The notes: a model not told the origin generated them from the sequence alone. A DNA stretch of 64,000 nucleotides from Myxocyprinus asiaticus (GCF_019703515.2 NC_059356.1:24288197-24352196); one strand, 5' to 3'; positions 12,752-24,722 are shown, numbered from the stretch's first letter. Numbers and translations: made by a program.

Positions 12752-13212
12752 TAGAGGCAGACCGATATCTTGGTTTTACAGATTAATCAGCGCCGATTGC
12801 TTTTTGGAACTATCGGTTATCGGCAAAAAGCTATGCAGATAGTTGACAATAGTTTTAATCTAGTGAATGTAGGCTATAAAAAGCTAAATTTGGTAAATAC
12901 TTCAATATAGAGGATTGTAACTGATCAAGTCTCTGTCATTTCAAAATCAGTAAGTGTATTTCGGGCTTGTTTATAGTTAAAAGTCCCACATTATGCACCA
13001 TATCTTTTTTTTCTGGTTATTTTGGTTGCACAATAAACTACTGGGATTTTATTCATTTTGGACTCTTGTAGCCTCAATGTTTGTGCCTGTCATAGTAAGG
13101 AAAGACTTCGAATTTTTTTTTAACATTCTATAAATTCTATAATTTATATATTTTAAAAACTCCACCACCTTAGTTATTGGTATCAGCAAAATCCACTATC
13201 GGTCGACCTCTA
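12752..13212. mobile_element. hAT-type miniature transposon with perfect 8 bp target duplication
   Basis: Terminal inverted repeats TAGAGGCAGACCGATA and TATCGGTCGACCTCTA match at 14 of 16 positions. The identical 8-mer ATATTTAA flanks both sides (12744-12751 and 13213-13220). An 8 bp duplication with such ends fits the hAT superfamily. At 461 bp and with no coding capacity, it is non-autonomous. Confidence 0.85.
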
Positions 13213-14699
13213 ATATTTAAACACTACAAAATACATAAAAATGGCAATATGGCTACTGCATTAACCAATCTAAATTATATTACACCAACTGAGTCAACAG
13301 AAACATAACTACCTAAAAACAGATGACTAGATACATCAAGTTTAAAATGTATACAACAAACTACAAAAAAAAGACTTAAGTGTATTTGCCCATAACTACA
13401 AACTAACATTGTTATTTAAGTTAAGGAACCATTAAGTTCCACGTAAAAATCACAGTATGCGAATATGCCAATCATTCAGTACCATGGTATATGCCAAAGA
13501 ACTATTACATTAGGGTTAAGGTTAGATTATGGTTAGGGTTCCTTCTATTGTTTTATGTAAAGTTAATTATAATGACTACAGACGAACCCAAACCCACACC
13601 CTAACCATACCCCACAAAAACGGCATTTTCTTCATTTATTTGCGCTATCAATTTTAAAATTAAGAACATCTCCAAATGTTCCCAAAAAATTGTATTTACA
13701 TCTGGACAAAGTACTCTTTTGGCATTTATCATTTCAGATAATTCATCTTACTGGGCTGAAAATCAGTAATTTCTAATGGAGAGTTACACTGGGCTGTGTG
13801 TGGTCCTGACCATCTGCGGATGCAAAATTTGTCCGATCCAATTTGAGCTTTGCAGGCATTGAAATGTTTCAACTCATGCGACTAGTCCATATGCGACTGC
13901 CCAACTGGATTGATGTATTCGTTCAAAACTTATAGAAATATTACAGAAATATTAATGGTTTTTGTCCTATACTTTTTCCTTAATCCTAAACACTACTTTG
14001 GCAGATTGTACGGTTATGAATGTAGAGGTCAAAAATGATCATTCACGTTGCAAATATATCACAAAAGGTGTTTATAATTAAATGTGTACGTGTGTTATTT
14101 ACTTCTGCACTTGTAAAGCCTTCATATTTAAATAATTTCTATGAGTTTCTCTCCCTATTATGTTGCTGTAGGCTATTATCAATTATAATAATAATAACTA
14201 TAAAAACAACAAAAACAACAACAAAAATAAATACAGAGTGAAAATTAACCATGAATTCTATTGAATTCATCCATCTGCTCAACAATATCATACACAGCAT
14301 TTTCATAAAAAAAAATAATAATAATAATAATAAAAAAAAGAATTTTTAGTAGCAAACCTCAGAGAGCAAACTCACCAAACTAACAACCTTTCGAACTTTC
14401 TTCAAATCTTCATTTTAATTTTTTACATTTTAAATGGATTAAATCCATTTAACAAACAATGTAATTGGCCACATCATCCTCTCTCTCACAATATCTTCTC
14501 TCTCTTGATTTAATTTAACTTTATTTTAGTACTTACTGGTAAGTACAATTTAATGTAAATATTTTTTTTACATTCACTCAAGTATGTTTTTGGACAGAAC
14601 TTATAGAATAGGCTAGAAATGTTTCACTTAAGTATCATTTCTGAGTACTTTTACACCTGTCCCCAAACCATAGCTAAGTGCGTACACACACGCAGAGAG
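13213..14699. other. Non-coding, AT-rich
   Basis: Contains CCTAACC-rich text at about 13510-13620, similar to other teleost repeats here, and a short (AAT)n run at about 14310-14335. No coding exon or complete mobile element was recognised. Confidence 0.5.
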
Positions 14700-14974
14700 A
14701 CACACACACACACACACAAACGTGTTTTTATATCGTGGGGACTCTCCATAGACTTCCATGCATTTTATGGATTTTATACAGATCTAACGATAATTTCTAT
14801 CCCATAACCCTCACAGAAACCTTTTTGCATTTTTACATTTAAAAAAAAAAAAAAAACATTGTTTACTAAGCCATTTCCCTCGTGGGGACTGCTGGCTGGG
14901 CCCCACAAGGTTGGTGATCTCAGGTTTTATTATCCTTGTGGGGAAATTTGGTCCCCACAATGTAGTATAAGCAT

Positions 14975-15020
<46 letters not shown>
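14700..15020. repeat. CA-repeat-linked dispersed repeat, copy 2
   Basis: Shares with 12019-12334 the GGGGACTCTCCATAGAC block, the CATAACCCTCACA block and a poly(A) centre. Inverted GTGGGG / CCCCAC segments are also present. It ends in (CA)n at about 14977-15020, only 30 bases from plekhh3 coding exon 2. Confidence 0.6.
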
Positions 15021-15023
<3 letters not shown>

Positions 15024-15049
15024 TAAACAACATTAATGTCTGAACTCAC

Positions 15050-15105
15050 CAGGGAGTGCCGTTGGCTGAACGAGTGGGCTGAGACAGAGTGACCTCTAGT
15101 TGCCC
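15050..15105 (-). CDS. plekhh3: plekhh3 coding exon 2 (partial gene)
   Basis: This minus-strand exon of 56 bases is bounded by an acceptor with a pyrimidine tract (TTTCTCTCTTACAG) and a GTGAGT donor (15049-15048). Joined in phase 0 to exon 1, it encodes GQLEVTLSQPTRSANGTP plus two bases of the next codon. Human PLEKHH3, as I recall it, has LEVTLTQPVRSG at the same place, after the acidic segment and before the PH domain. The next exon, expected to encode the SWEETWSLIPE-type segment and the start of the PH domain, was not found in 1-15047 and probably lies beyond the left edge. No function is known for this small segment. Confidence 0.82.
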
Positions 15106-15291
15106 CTGTAAGAGAGAAAGGCCAGAACACATGGTCATCTGGCAGGTATTGATCTCTGTACTTCCCTTCCAGTAAACTGCTAAATATTCTCTAATGATCT
15201 GCAGTACATGCAGAACATTGATGAGCATCAGTTTCCTTCACTTCCTCTGTCTCTATTCAACTAACATCATGTGGTTTGTTTGGTACTTTGG

Positions 15292-15293
<2 letters not shown>

Positions 15294-15357
<64 letters not shown>
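15294..15357. repeat. (TA)n microsatellite
   Basis: More than 60 bases of uninterrupted TA. Confidence 0.97.
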
Positions 15358-15362
<5 letters not shown>

Positions 15363-16449
15363 AATAAATAAATAAAAAACGCAATGCCATGTTGACATTG
15401 CAGGTGAAAAACAATTTGTCATGAAAAAGCTAGTACTTAATTTAAGGTTTGGCATTTTACCAAAATCTTTTACCAAAGAAACTGTATGCTGCAGGCATTC
15501 ATTTAAAACTGAAGTGTGCGATTTCTGCGCTACTAAAGTCACCAGACGGAATTGCAAAAATAGTGAAAACATTTTTTTTCAATTTCCCGAATACTTCCTC
15601 TGTCTTCCTTTGGTCGTAAACAAATAGTGGCATATCATCCACAATGCCCTAAACAAGAGTAGTGACCTCAAAAACTAGCTGTCGGAGTTGTTTTGGCTGT
15701 TGACGTCAGAGCGGATGATTGACAGCATAGCAGGCTAGGGTTCGAATGGATGACCAGATTCTTTAGTGCATTCCTCAGGCCTGGCTTCCCTTTTCCTTGC
15801 TCAGAGCTCATATTAAATAGGGGAAGAGGGAACAAGTTAAGAGCTCTGGACTGCAGCTGGGGTCCAGGAGAGGTCAAACTGAATGACCTGGAAAACATTT
15901 GATGTAGCTCAACAGGGCTAACCACAAGCAAATGTAGCATTTGGTCTCCAAGTAATAGCAACACTTCATATTGAGGTTGTATAGTCACAGTCTGCTGGGT
16001 GTATGGGGTTTCATAGTTATGACCATGTTTTAATCATAAGGGTTAGGATAAAGTGCATTATTAATGACCAGTTTCATTATAATTTGTATGATTCTTACCA
16101 AACAACAATGTACAAATGCACACACACTTCATATGCCATTTCCTGGACTCTAAAAGTCTCCCAGGGTTGAAGACATCCCCAAGTGCTCTGTATCTGATAT
16201 AATGATGAGTGATACAAAACTGACCACACTTCCTCTTAGCCACCTGATACTGAGTTCCGAGACCACCACACATAATCACCTAGATAAATTGGGACTTCCC
16301 ATTGACCTCTATTGTTCTTAAATTAAGCTGACCCTACATATTAAACTTCTGCACTCATCCTGCATTTTTGTGCTATGGACATAATCATCAAATCATGCAG
16401 CTCGTCTCAACAAGCACTTGTCTGCAACAGGTAAAGTGTACTATTACTT
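15358..16449. other. Intronic, nothing recognised
   Basis: Small open frames on both strands lack splice sites and family resemblance. The text at 15740-15960 is of balanced composition, but no repeat or gene could be named. Confidence 0.5.
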
Positions 16450-16893
16450 TTTTTTTGTTGACTTTTCCCCTTTTTCTCCCAATTTGGAATGCCCAATTCC
16501 CAATGCGCTTTTAAGTCCTCCTGGTCGTGTAGTGATTCGCCTCTGTGGCGGAGGACGAATCCCAGCTGCCTCTGCGTCTGAGACCGCCAACCCGCGCATC
16601 TTATCATGTGGCTTGTTGAGCGCGTTGCCACAGAGACATAGCGCGTGTGGAGGCTTCACGCCATCCACCGCGGCATCCACGCTCAACTCACCACGCGCCC
16701 CACCTAGAACGAATCACATTTTGGCGACCACGAGGAGGTTACCCCATGTGACTCTACCCTCCCCAGCAACCGGGCCAATTTGGTTGCTTAGGAGACCTGG
16801 CTGGAGTCACTCGGCACGCCCTGGGATTCGAACTAGCGAGCTCCAGGGGTGGTAGCCAGCGTCTTTTACCACTGAGATACCCAGGCCCCCAAG
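16450..16893 (-). mobile_element. tRNA-derived SINE, near full length
   Basis: On the minus strand the head reads GGCCTGGGTATCTCAGTGGT (A box region), followed by a B-box GTTCGAATCCC and then a long GC-rich body. The element ends in an A-rich tail at about 16449-16475. The same element, 5' truncated, occurs on the plus strand at 36415-36705. Long open frames across it (for example 16418-16855) come from its GC-rich body and are not genes. Confidence 0.8.
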
Positions 16894-18338
16894 TGTACTA
16901 TTATTGGAGGTGGGTTCTTTTGATTTAAATCAGTTAGAAACAACTCAGAACACCTTTGCAACCACATAAGCTGCTTTTCCATCACCAGGCCGAATGGTTC
17001 TTGTTGCAAAACTGTGCCGTTCTGTTCCGATCCGGGCAAGTTAGCACAGTTACATTTTATATATTTTTTTTTTTCCACTGTTGTGATGCGAAATCAGGAT
17101 TAGAATTTACTTAACAAATTTATCAGTTAGCAACAGCGTTAGAGGTAAACATTGGAATGAGAGCGCTATGGAGAATGATCACATATTTCAGTTTTTAGGA
17201 CTGTTTTCCCCCTGGTTTTTGCTCTTAGGAAAGACATGGCCCATGTCGCAAAAAGGAGAGCAAAGAGAAAAAGGCGAGAGGTTTACCATCATCCACCTGA
17301 CATGGAACACACAGAATCGTAAAAGTTCCAAAGTAGCTAAAAAGGACCTTTACTGACAAAATGTTATATGAGTGGAAATGCTACAGGAACCGCTCATCAC
17401 CACGTACAGATCTTTTCAGCCTGATGGTGGAAAAGTGTTTATTCTCTCGTCCCGGTAGCAGATTTCCAGAAACGTAGGATGGCAGGGGAAGACTCGTTCA
17501 TATTTAGGTGTTAAGCACTACCTGATTTGTTAGGGTTAGATTATACTGTAGTTTCTCCAACCAATCAGGTAGCGCTTGATTAATATTACTGAATCGTGCA
17601 ATCAGGTATCGTTTTTCTCATAAATATCACTTACTTTTCCCCTGCCATCCTACTTGCAGAAATTTGTGCCCTGGCAACCACCCATAACACCCTTGAATGG
17701 TGGCGGCGAGTTCTACTCAGGCAAGCGCTGCACTACTCACATTGTTGTCAAAAAATATTCAAATCTATACTATAAACAAACCCTAACACTAATATATGAA
17801 CGTTTGGCATTTTTATTCATGAATATAAACATTATTTAGTCTCTTTATTACCTATTTTTGCTTATGAAGACACTCCCGAAAGGAGTTTTTCTGATTTGTC
17901 TAACTTCTGGGTACATTCTTCATCAGTTTTGTTGCTAGGTCATAAACACACATACACAGTACACACGCATGCATAACCCTTTGAACAAGTGCTCTTAGTT
18001 ACAGCCTCTCTTCTGTGCTACTTGGCAGTGGATTCAAGCACACACACTCAGCAGTCCTGGGCACTGAACTGCTGCAGGCAGAACATAACATTAAAAAACC
18101 AGGGCCAGTCTCTGAACTGACAAAGAGACAGAGGGATCTTTTGTGCTCAATCGATCTACACGCAACACCGACCCAGTTCTGCCCCACCCATCCCCCCTAG
18201 ACAAACCCTGGCCTGTACTGCAGCGAGCCCTCAGACTCTTCACACCTAGCGGACAGTAAATACACACTCTGTCCTTTCTCGCTTAGGGATCTAATGTCAG
18301 CTTTAGTTTCCTCTCACACCTGTGTTACTTGACATGTT
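16894..18338. other. Intronic, contains a small inverted-repeat element at 17474-17653
   Basis: Apart from the inverted-repeat element listed separately, the stretch around 18000-18260 has balanced composition and no repeat that I recognise. It could be a conserved non-coding segment. No splice-bounded exon was seen. Confidence 0.5.
17474..17653. repeat. Small element with perfect 17 bp inverted ends
   Basis: GTAGGATGGCAGGGGAA at 17474-17490 and its exact complement TTCCCCTGCCATCCTAC at 17637-17653 bracket a 146 bp interior. The flanks beyond each arm are also roughly complementary, so the arms may extend further. This fits a miniature inverted-repeat transposon of unknown family. Confidence 0.6.
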
Positions 18339-19047
18339 AAAGGAGTAGTTCACCCAGAATGAAAATTCTGACAGTATTTACTTACCCTCATGTTGTTCAA
18401 AACACGTGACTTATTTTCTTCTGTGGAGCACTAAAGGAGAAATTCTAAAGACTGTGCTGGTCACTCATTTGTGTATCATGAATTGACAGACGATTTCAAG
18501 CTTCAAAAAGCGTGCAAAAGCACCATGAAAGTATCATAAATGTGGTCCTTACAACTCATGTTTTAGATTAACAGTCTTTCGATGTGAGGAATAGAACAAA
18601 CTTAAGGTCATTATTCACTGAAAATCTTGATAGCCACCCCAGCTCTACTTGGCGCATTTATGAAATTTCATTTCATTTATGAACAAATCATTCTTTTGAG
18701 ACATTCTTGATTCATTCATGAATCTGATTGATTGCAGTGGTTAACAGCTCATTGGAGGGGAAGATTATCAGTGAATAATGATTTAAATTTTGGTTTGGTT
18801 CTCACATAAAGTTATTGTATAGCTTCAGAAGACCTGGAATCTGGCACATAAGTTGTATAAACCACTTATACGATTCTAATATTGTACTTTTGCATCCATT
18901 TTGAAACTTGAAATCTTCAGTGCCCATTCATTTTAATTACATGGAAAAGAGCAACCAGCATAGTCTTAAAAAAATTCTCCTTTTGTGTTGCATGGAAGAA
19001 AGTCAAAAGGGTTTGGACATTATGAGGGTGAGTAAAAGTGAATGATA
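18339..19047. repeat. Fold-back repeat (TTAAAGG..GTTCACCC family), copy 1
   Basis: The left end reads TTAAAGGAGTAGTTCACCC and then TTACCCTCATGTTGTTC. The right end carries the inverted text ATTATGAGGGTGAGTAAA. Related copies in this window are at 25078, 26277-26795, 30731-31470, 34044-34922 and 37010-37083. This resembles the Angel-type fold-back elements described in zebrafish, but the name is from memory. Confidence 0.7.
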
Positions 19048-20454
19048 CTCTTAATACTCTGTTGCATCCAAACTTACATATTAATAGCATAAGAGAGGAA
19101 GGAACATAGTGAAATGTGTCAGACATAAAGAGCATAAATGATGGAAATATATCCTGCTTTGAATAGAATTGTCTCTGTCAACACTTTTAAACTGAAATAC
19201 ACACACAGCAAAGCCACCAGTACCTTCTGGAAGCAGTGGGAGGTGATGGCTACACAACGCGCATGAAAGCGTCCTGAGGGATTATTTTGCTCCTGCCGCT
19301 TTGCCAGCAATTTTCTTGTGAACGGCCCTGTACTCTATAACGCCACTGTTTCGCCATACAGGCAGTGAGCCGCCCGCAATTTGCAATAAATACCGCTTAT
19401 GAGCGGACTCTAGTTAAAGTTGATTTCCAGGAAAATTACAAGGAGGCTCATTTACACAACCATGTGTTTCTATCCACTCAGATGCCCATCTGACCCGTCA
19501 ACTTCCCACCCACTGGCAGGCATGGGCTGCGGTGCCACGCTCGGCTCGCCTGCGGTTTACCGTTAATGGCCGGTATGCATTGGCTCTGATTTTGCCCTTT
19601 GATCTAGTGACTCGGTGAGGTTTATCAGAATCAATCCAGGCTGTAAACTGACTCATTTCACCTCCTCCTCCTCATCAGCTGTAACTTTAGCCCCCCCAAC
19701 CTCTTTCACAGACTTGCTCCTCTATGTGTGTGCGTGTCTGAGACTGTGTCGCTCTGTAGTGTCATGTTTCGGGGCTCTGGCACGGCCTCGATGGAATGTT
19801 CCGTCCTGGGGCTCCTGGGGGTCAGGAGTCTAAAAAGTCAGCAAGACTGTTCTTTTCTTATACAAAAACTTTCAAAGAAACACAAACATTTGACTTAAAT
19901 GGGAAGAACATAATCGTATTCATATTCTAATGAGCTCCAGGGACCAACCAATGGTATTGGTTCAGTACAGCTTGGGTAAATGTCATGTGAATAGAAGGTT
20001 CCAGAGAAGGGTCATTATTTTGTGTGTCTAGAACAGTTTTTAGAGGGACTTTCAAAGGAAAGGTCTCAGCTGAAAGTTCTGTTTCAAGCTCATTGTAGCC
20101 CAAAGAATCTAAAACAAAAGGTTTTCATACATTTTTTATCAACACATTTCCATGACTTTTCCATAATTTTTTCAGTCACTTGTGATTCCTGAATTAAGAA
20201 ATGTAAAAATAATTTTGTAGAGATTGCACTCACAAAGAGCTATTTTTAGCAAATGAAATATTTAGAGCTGAGAGTAACTAAATAAAATTAAATTCACAAT
20301 AGGAATTTCCAGTGCTTTTCAATGACTTCATAAGATTTTATTCACCTCAAAGACATTAAGGACTGGAAATAACACAACTTCCAAATTCAGACATTTCCAG
20401 GTTTTCCAAGACCGTGGGAACTCTGAAGCTACAAAATGCATGTGTATATGCTGC
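19048..20454. other. Intronic; 19300-19830 looks like unique, balanced-composition DNA
   Basis: Unlike its neighbours, 19300-19830 has no microsatellite, no inverted ends and no resemblance to the dispersed repeats in this window. It has several CpG-containing blocks. It has no splice-bounded open frame. It could be a regulatory element of plekhh3, which needs cross-species comparison to show. Confidence 0.4.
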
Positions 20455-20890
20455 ACTGCTGGAAAAACCATCTTAAAACAGCCTAAACTGGTTTTCTAGT
20501 CTTTGCTGGTCTACCAGCCTGGTCAGAATTTTTTTGGTTTGCTGGTTTTTGGGGTACTTAACAGCTGATCAATCCATTAAACTAGCTGAAGACCAGTTTG
20601 GCCAGGCAAGTAGACCAGCAACCCTTAAACCAGCTATGACCAGCAAACCATCTAAGGCTGGTTTAATCTGCAATATCTTTTTTTAACAGTAAATACTGGT
20701 ATACTGGTCTTTGCTGGTCTCCTAGGCCAGCCAGGTTTGGATTGCTAGTTTAAAATTGTTGTTGGGGGTACTTGGCAGCTGGCCAACCCATTATACCAGC
20801 TGAATATCAGCTTAGCCAGGTAAGGAGGCCAGCAAGACTAGCTTAAACCAGGCAAGACCAGCAAACCATCTTAGGCTGGTTTAAGCTGTT
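20455..20890. repeat. Dimer of a CTGGT/ACCAG-rich repeat
   Basis: Two diverged units of about 200 bp, at about 20455-20660 and 20690-20885, each contain many ACCAGC and GCTGGT words in both orientations, so each can fold on itself. A shorter related piece is at 39805-39935. (CA)n and (TA)n runs follow directly. Confidence 0.75.
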
Positions 20891-20891
20891 A

Positions 20892-20931
<40 letters not shown>

Positions 20932-20933
20932 AT

Positions 20934-20970
<37 letters not shown>

Positions 20971-21220
20971 TTTTTTTTCTCCGTTTAGTCCCTCCTCATC
21001 CACACTAAACTGCATAAAAATGATCATGCAACAAATGTGTCACTAAAACTGCTATGTAAAAATTATGTCTGGCATTGAAATATTCCTGTATTCTGAGGTG
21101 CGTGTAACAGGTTTGGCGCTAAATCTATGAAATGTTATCCAGGTCAACCACAAGCCGCCTCACGACTCACACGGCGCACTTTACAACTAGAACTGCTAAG
21201 TTTAGTACATACACGCGTGT

Positions 21221-21271
<51 letters not shown>

Positions 21272-22319
21272 GACAGTGTAGAAAGACGGACGGGTGAGGT
21301 CACTGCCAGAGGAAGATTGGAGTTAAAAGAAAAGGAGAGAGCAGAGAAAGAAGGTAAAAGTGTGTTCCAGAGTGAAAGGGGTGTGTATAATGAGACTCGG
21401 TTAATGTTTAACCAGGGTGGAGAAGTGCAGTAAATGTCAAACAGGCTCAGCTGGAGAGACTGAGAGGTGTCATTAAAGCACTTTTTTTCTTCCATCAAGT
21501 GGCCCATACTTATCCTTAATTTACTGTGATGTATGTCAGGTATGTGTGCTATTCAGAATTGAAAACGCATTCAATTTTAAATCCTGAATTTGAGCTAAGG
21601 TAGCAAACAGAAAGCAGAATTGTAATTGGATTTTAAATTTATGGAACCTAATAAATTCATCTAACAGCTATTAAGTGTTTTTAGTAGAGTATACATTTTC
21701 AGTATGAATTAACTATAAACAAGTCAACATACAAATAATATATGGGGTATTTTGAGAATTATTAGATGATATTAATGATCAATGTTTCATTTTTTTAATA
21801 AATGTACTTTCATTTATCAATTATGGTGTAACAATAAATAATTCCCAAAGACTTAAATGATGGAAACCTTTAACAGAATATCTATGAAGTTATCTGTTCT
21901 TGTCCATTTTTTGTTGTTGTGTCAGGCTAATTAAAGTCCTCTGTTGTGTAACTATGTTGAATTTCTTTGAATTGCAATTCTGTAAATTGCTCTACCTGTC
22001 ATCTAATTCAACATCCTGTGGAGTGTTCCAATTCTATTCAAATTCCAATTCCTGAATTAAAAAGGAGGCAATTCTTAAATTCTGCCAAACCCAGGTGTAC
22101 GTGCATTATTTCAGATACTAACAACATCCTTTTAGCCTGCAGTGCTTTGAACAAAAAAACGCATAGATCAAAGTTCAAATTGAGATTGATTTCAGGAAGG
22201 AACTTGTCAGAATTCTTTTTTAAGCTGTGGCATACCTTCCATAGAAAGACACTTCCCAAGTTATAATGAGTTCAATGCACTGAAATTGAGTGTCTTTCTC
22301 ACACTCTATATCTTCAGTA
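20891..22319. other. Intronic, with (CA)n and (TA)n runs; otherwise nothing recognised
   Basis: Microsatellites at 20897-20930, 20937-20967 and 21221-21268. The remainder is AT-rich with no coding signal. Confidence 0.55.
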
Positions 22320-22545
22320 GAGCTTGATCGGGGGGATTGAGCCAGTTAGTGAGGTTGGGAAAGGACATGAGTGGGACCTCTGGTAAGAGCATTCCGGGAC
22401 GAGGAGCTGGATGAATCATTCGGGCAGGAGATGCCGTGATGGGCTCGTTCCATGGCTCACTTCCGTTCCTGTATCCCAAGAGACGGGGTTGAGTAAGCGG
22501 GTGGAAATGTTGCTGCTCTGCCAACCACAGGCCTCTGGAGCAGAT
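22320..22545. other. Unique-looking intronic segment
   Basis: Balanced-composition stretch with no repeat signature, followed at once by poly(T) at 22571-22598. It opens frames on both strands (72 codons minus, 75 codons plus), but neither has splice sites or a recognisable domain. A conserved non-coding element is possible. Confidence 0.35.
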
Positions 22546-22561
22546 GTTTGTCTGTTTTTTC

Positions 22562-22592
<31 letters not shown>

Positions 22593-22700
22593 TTTTTGGT
22601 TCTACCCAAAGGGGACTTTTAGGGACAAGTGGGAATAATCAAACTTTGTTTAAACAACTTTTTTTTTTTTTTTAATATTACTGTGTTGCTAGGAAACATA

Positions 22701-23142
22701 CACTCACTAGGCACTTTATTAGGAACACCTCTACACCTAACTATTCATGTGATTATCTGATCAGCCAATCGTGTGGCAGCAGTGCAGTGTATAAAATCAT
22801 CACATATGGGTCAGGAGCTTCAGTTCATGATCACATCAACCATCAGAATGAGGAAAAAAGATCTCAGTGATTTAGACCGTGGCATGATTGTTGTTTCCAG
22901 AAGAACTGGTTTGATTATTTCTGGAACTGCTGATCTTGAGTTTACTCAGAATGTTTTGCTGACAAAAATGCCTTGTTAATGAGATCAACAGAGAATGGCC
23001 AGACTGGTTTGAGCTGACAGAAAGGCTACGGTAACTCAGATAACCACTCTGTACAATTGTAGTGAGCAGAATAGCATCTCAGAATGCACAACATGTCGAA
23101 CCTTGAGGCTGAAAGTGTTCCTAAAAAAAAAGTGCTCTGTAA
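22701..23142 (+). mobile_element. Tc1-like deletion derivative
   Basis: The left end reads CACTAGGCACTTTATTAGGA and the right end carries the inverted GTTCCTAAAAAAAAAGTGCT. The plus-strand frame from about 22850 encodes the start of the transposase, including the motif DLSDLDRGMIV. The catalytic part is missing and several frameshifts are present. It belongs to the same broad family as the fragments at 1001-1390 and 3756-4050. Confidence 0.8.
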
Positions 23143-23254
23143 ATGCATACTAAAAAAATTTACACATAAGGCAGAAAATGCATGAAATATAATTTTTTTT
23201 TGAAGAAATGTAGCTTTATGGAAAATTAGTTTTGCCCACATTTCTCCAACAACA

Positions 23255-24722
23255 GTACATAAGTATGTATAAGTACTTATGTCTTAGGTCAGTTAGGATC
23301 CCTACTTTATTTTAAGAATGTGAAATAGTAGAGAGAATGATTTATTTCAGATTTTATTTCTTTCATCACATTCCCAGTGGGTCAGAAGTTTACTTACAAT
23401 AAGTTGCTGGAATTTTGGCCCATTCCTCCAGACAGAACTGGTGTAACTGAGTCAGGTTTGTAGGCCTCCTTGCTCGCACATGCTTTTTCAGTTCTGCACA
23501 CAAATTTTCTATCAGATTAAGGTCAGGGCTTTGTGATGGCCACTTCAATACCTTGACTTTGTTGTCCTTAAGCCATTTTGCCACAACTTTGGAGGTATGC
23601 TTTGGGTCATTGTCCATTTGGAAGACCCATATGCAACTGAGCTTTAACTTCCTGGCTGATGTCTTGAGATTTTGCTTCAATATATCCACACAATTTTGCT
23701 TCCTCATGATGTCATCTATTTTGTGAAGTGCACCAGTCCCTCCTGCAGCACCCTCACAACATGATGCTACCACCCCAATGCTTCATGGCTAGGATGGTGT
23801 TCTTCAGCTTACAAGCCTCACCCTTTTTCCTCTAAACATAACAATAGTCATTATGGCCAAACAGTTCAATTTTTGTTTCATCAGACCAGAGGACATTTCT
23901 CCAAAGAGTAAGATCTTTGTCCCCATGTGCACTTGTAAACTTTAGTCTGGCTTTTTTATGGCGGTTTTAGAGCAGTGACTTCATTGCTGTGCAGCCTTTC
24001 AGGTTATGTCGATATAGGACTCATTTTACTGTGGATATAGATACTTGTCTACCTGTTTCCTCCAGCATCTTCACAAGGTCCTTTGCTGTTGTTCTGGGAT
24101 TGATTTGCACTTTTCACACCAAAATATGTTCATCTCTAGGAGACAGAGTTCGTCTCCTTCCTGAGCGGTATGATGTCTGTGTGGTCCCATGGTGTTTATA
24201 CTTGTGTACTATTGTTTGTACAGATGAACATGGTGCCTTCAGGCGTTTGGAAATTGCTCCCAAGGATGAACCAGACTTGTGGAGGTCCACAATTTTTTTC
24301 TGGAGGTCTTGGCTGATTTCTTTTGTTCTTCCCATGATGTCAAGCAAAGAGGCACTGAGTTTGAAGGAAGGCCTTAAAATCCATCCACGAGTACACCTCC
24401 AATTGATTCCAATTAGCCTATCAGATGCTTACTGGCTAATTGCCTAAAGGCTAGACATCATTTTCTGGAATTTTCTAAGCTGCTTAAAGGCACAGCTAAC
24501 TTAGTGTATGTGAACTTCTGACCCACTGGAATTGTGAATAGTCAATTAAAAGTGAAACAATCTGTCTGTAAACAATTGTTGGAAAAATGACTCGTGTCAT
24601 GCATAAAGTAGATGTCCTAAAAAAACTTGCTAAAACTATAGTTTGCTAATATTAAATATGTGGAGTGGTTAAAAAATTAGTTTTAATGACTTCAACCTAA
24701 GTGCATGTAAAATTCTGACGTT
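23255..24722 (-). mobile_element. Near full-length Sleeping Beauty-like Tc1 transposon, inactivated
   Basis: On the minus strand, 24347-24114 encodes the N-terminal paired-like DNA-binding region and 23773-23390 the catalytic C-terminal half. Between them a segment near 23880 still encodes the WSDET motif with the first catalytic Asp. The MDNDPKHT motif (second Asp) and the SPDLNLIENL motif (third residue, Glu) are present, with Pro-to-Leu and Trp-to-Cys changes near the latter. Frameshifts and stops separate the blocks. The termini show the two-direct-repeat pattern of this family: inner GTGGGTCAGAAG copies and an outer one near 24720. It is a dead copy. Confidence 0.9.

Noticed and set aside
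1..15047. Third coding exon of plekhh3
   Set aside because: No splice-bounded sequence resembling the SWEETWSLIPE segment or the PH domain start was found by eye. A short exon could have been missed.
16418..16855. 145-codon open frame on the plus strand
   Set aside because: It lies entirely over a tRNA-derived SINE whose GC-rich body opens frames in several phases. The same frame type appears at the other copy (36396-36644).
20455..20890. CRISPR-like array
   Set aside because: Repeats are irregular, inverted and diverged, and the window is vertebrate DNA.
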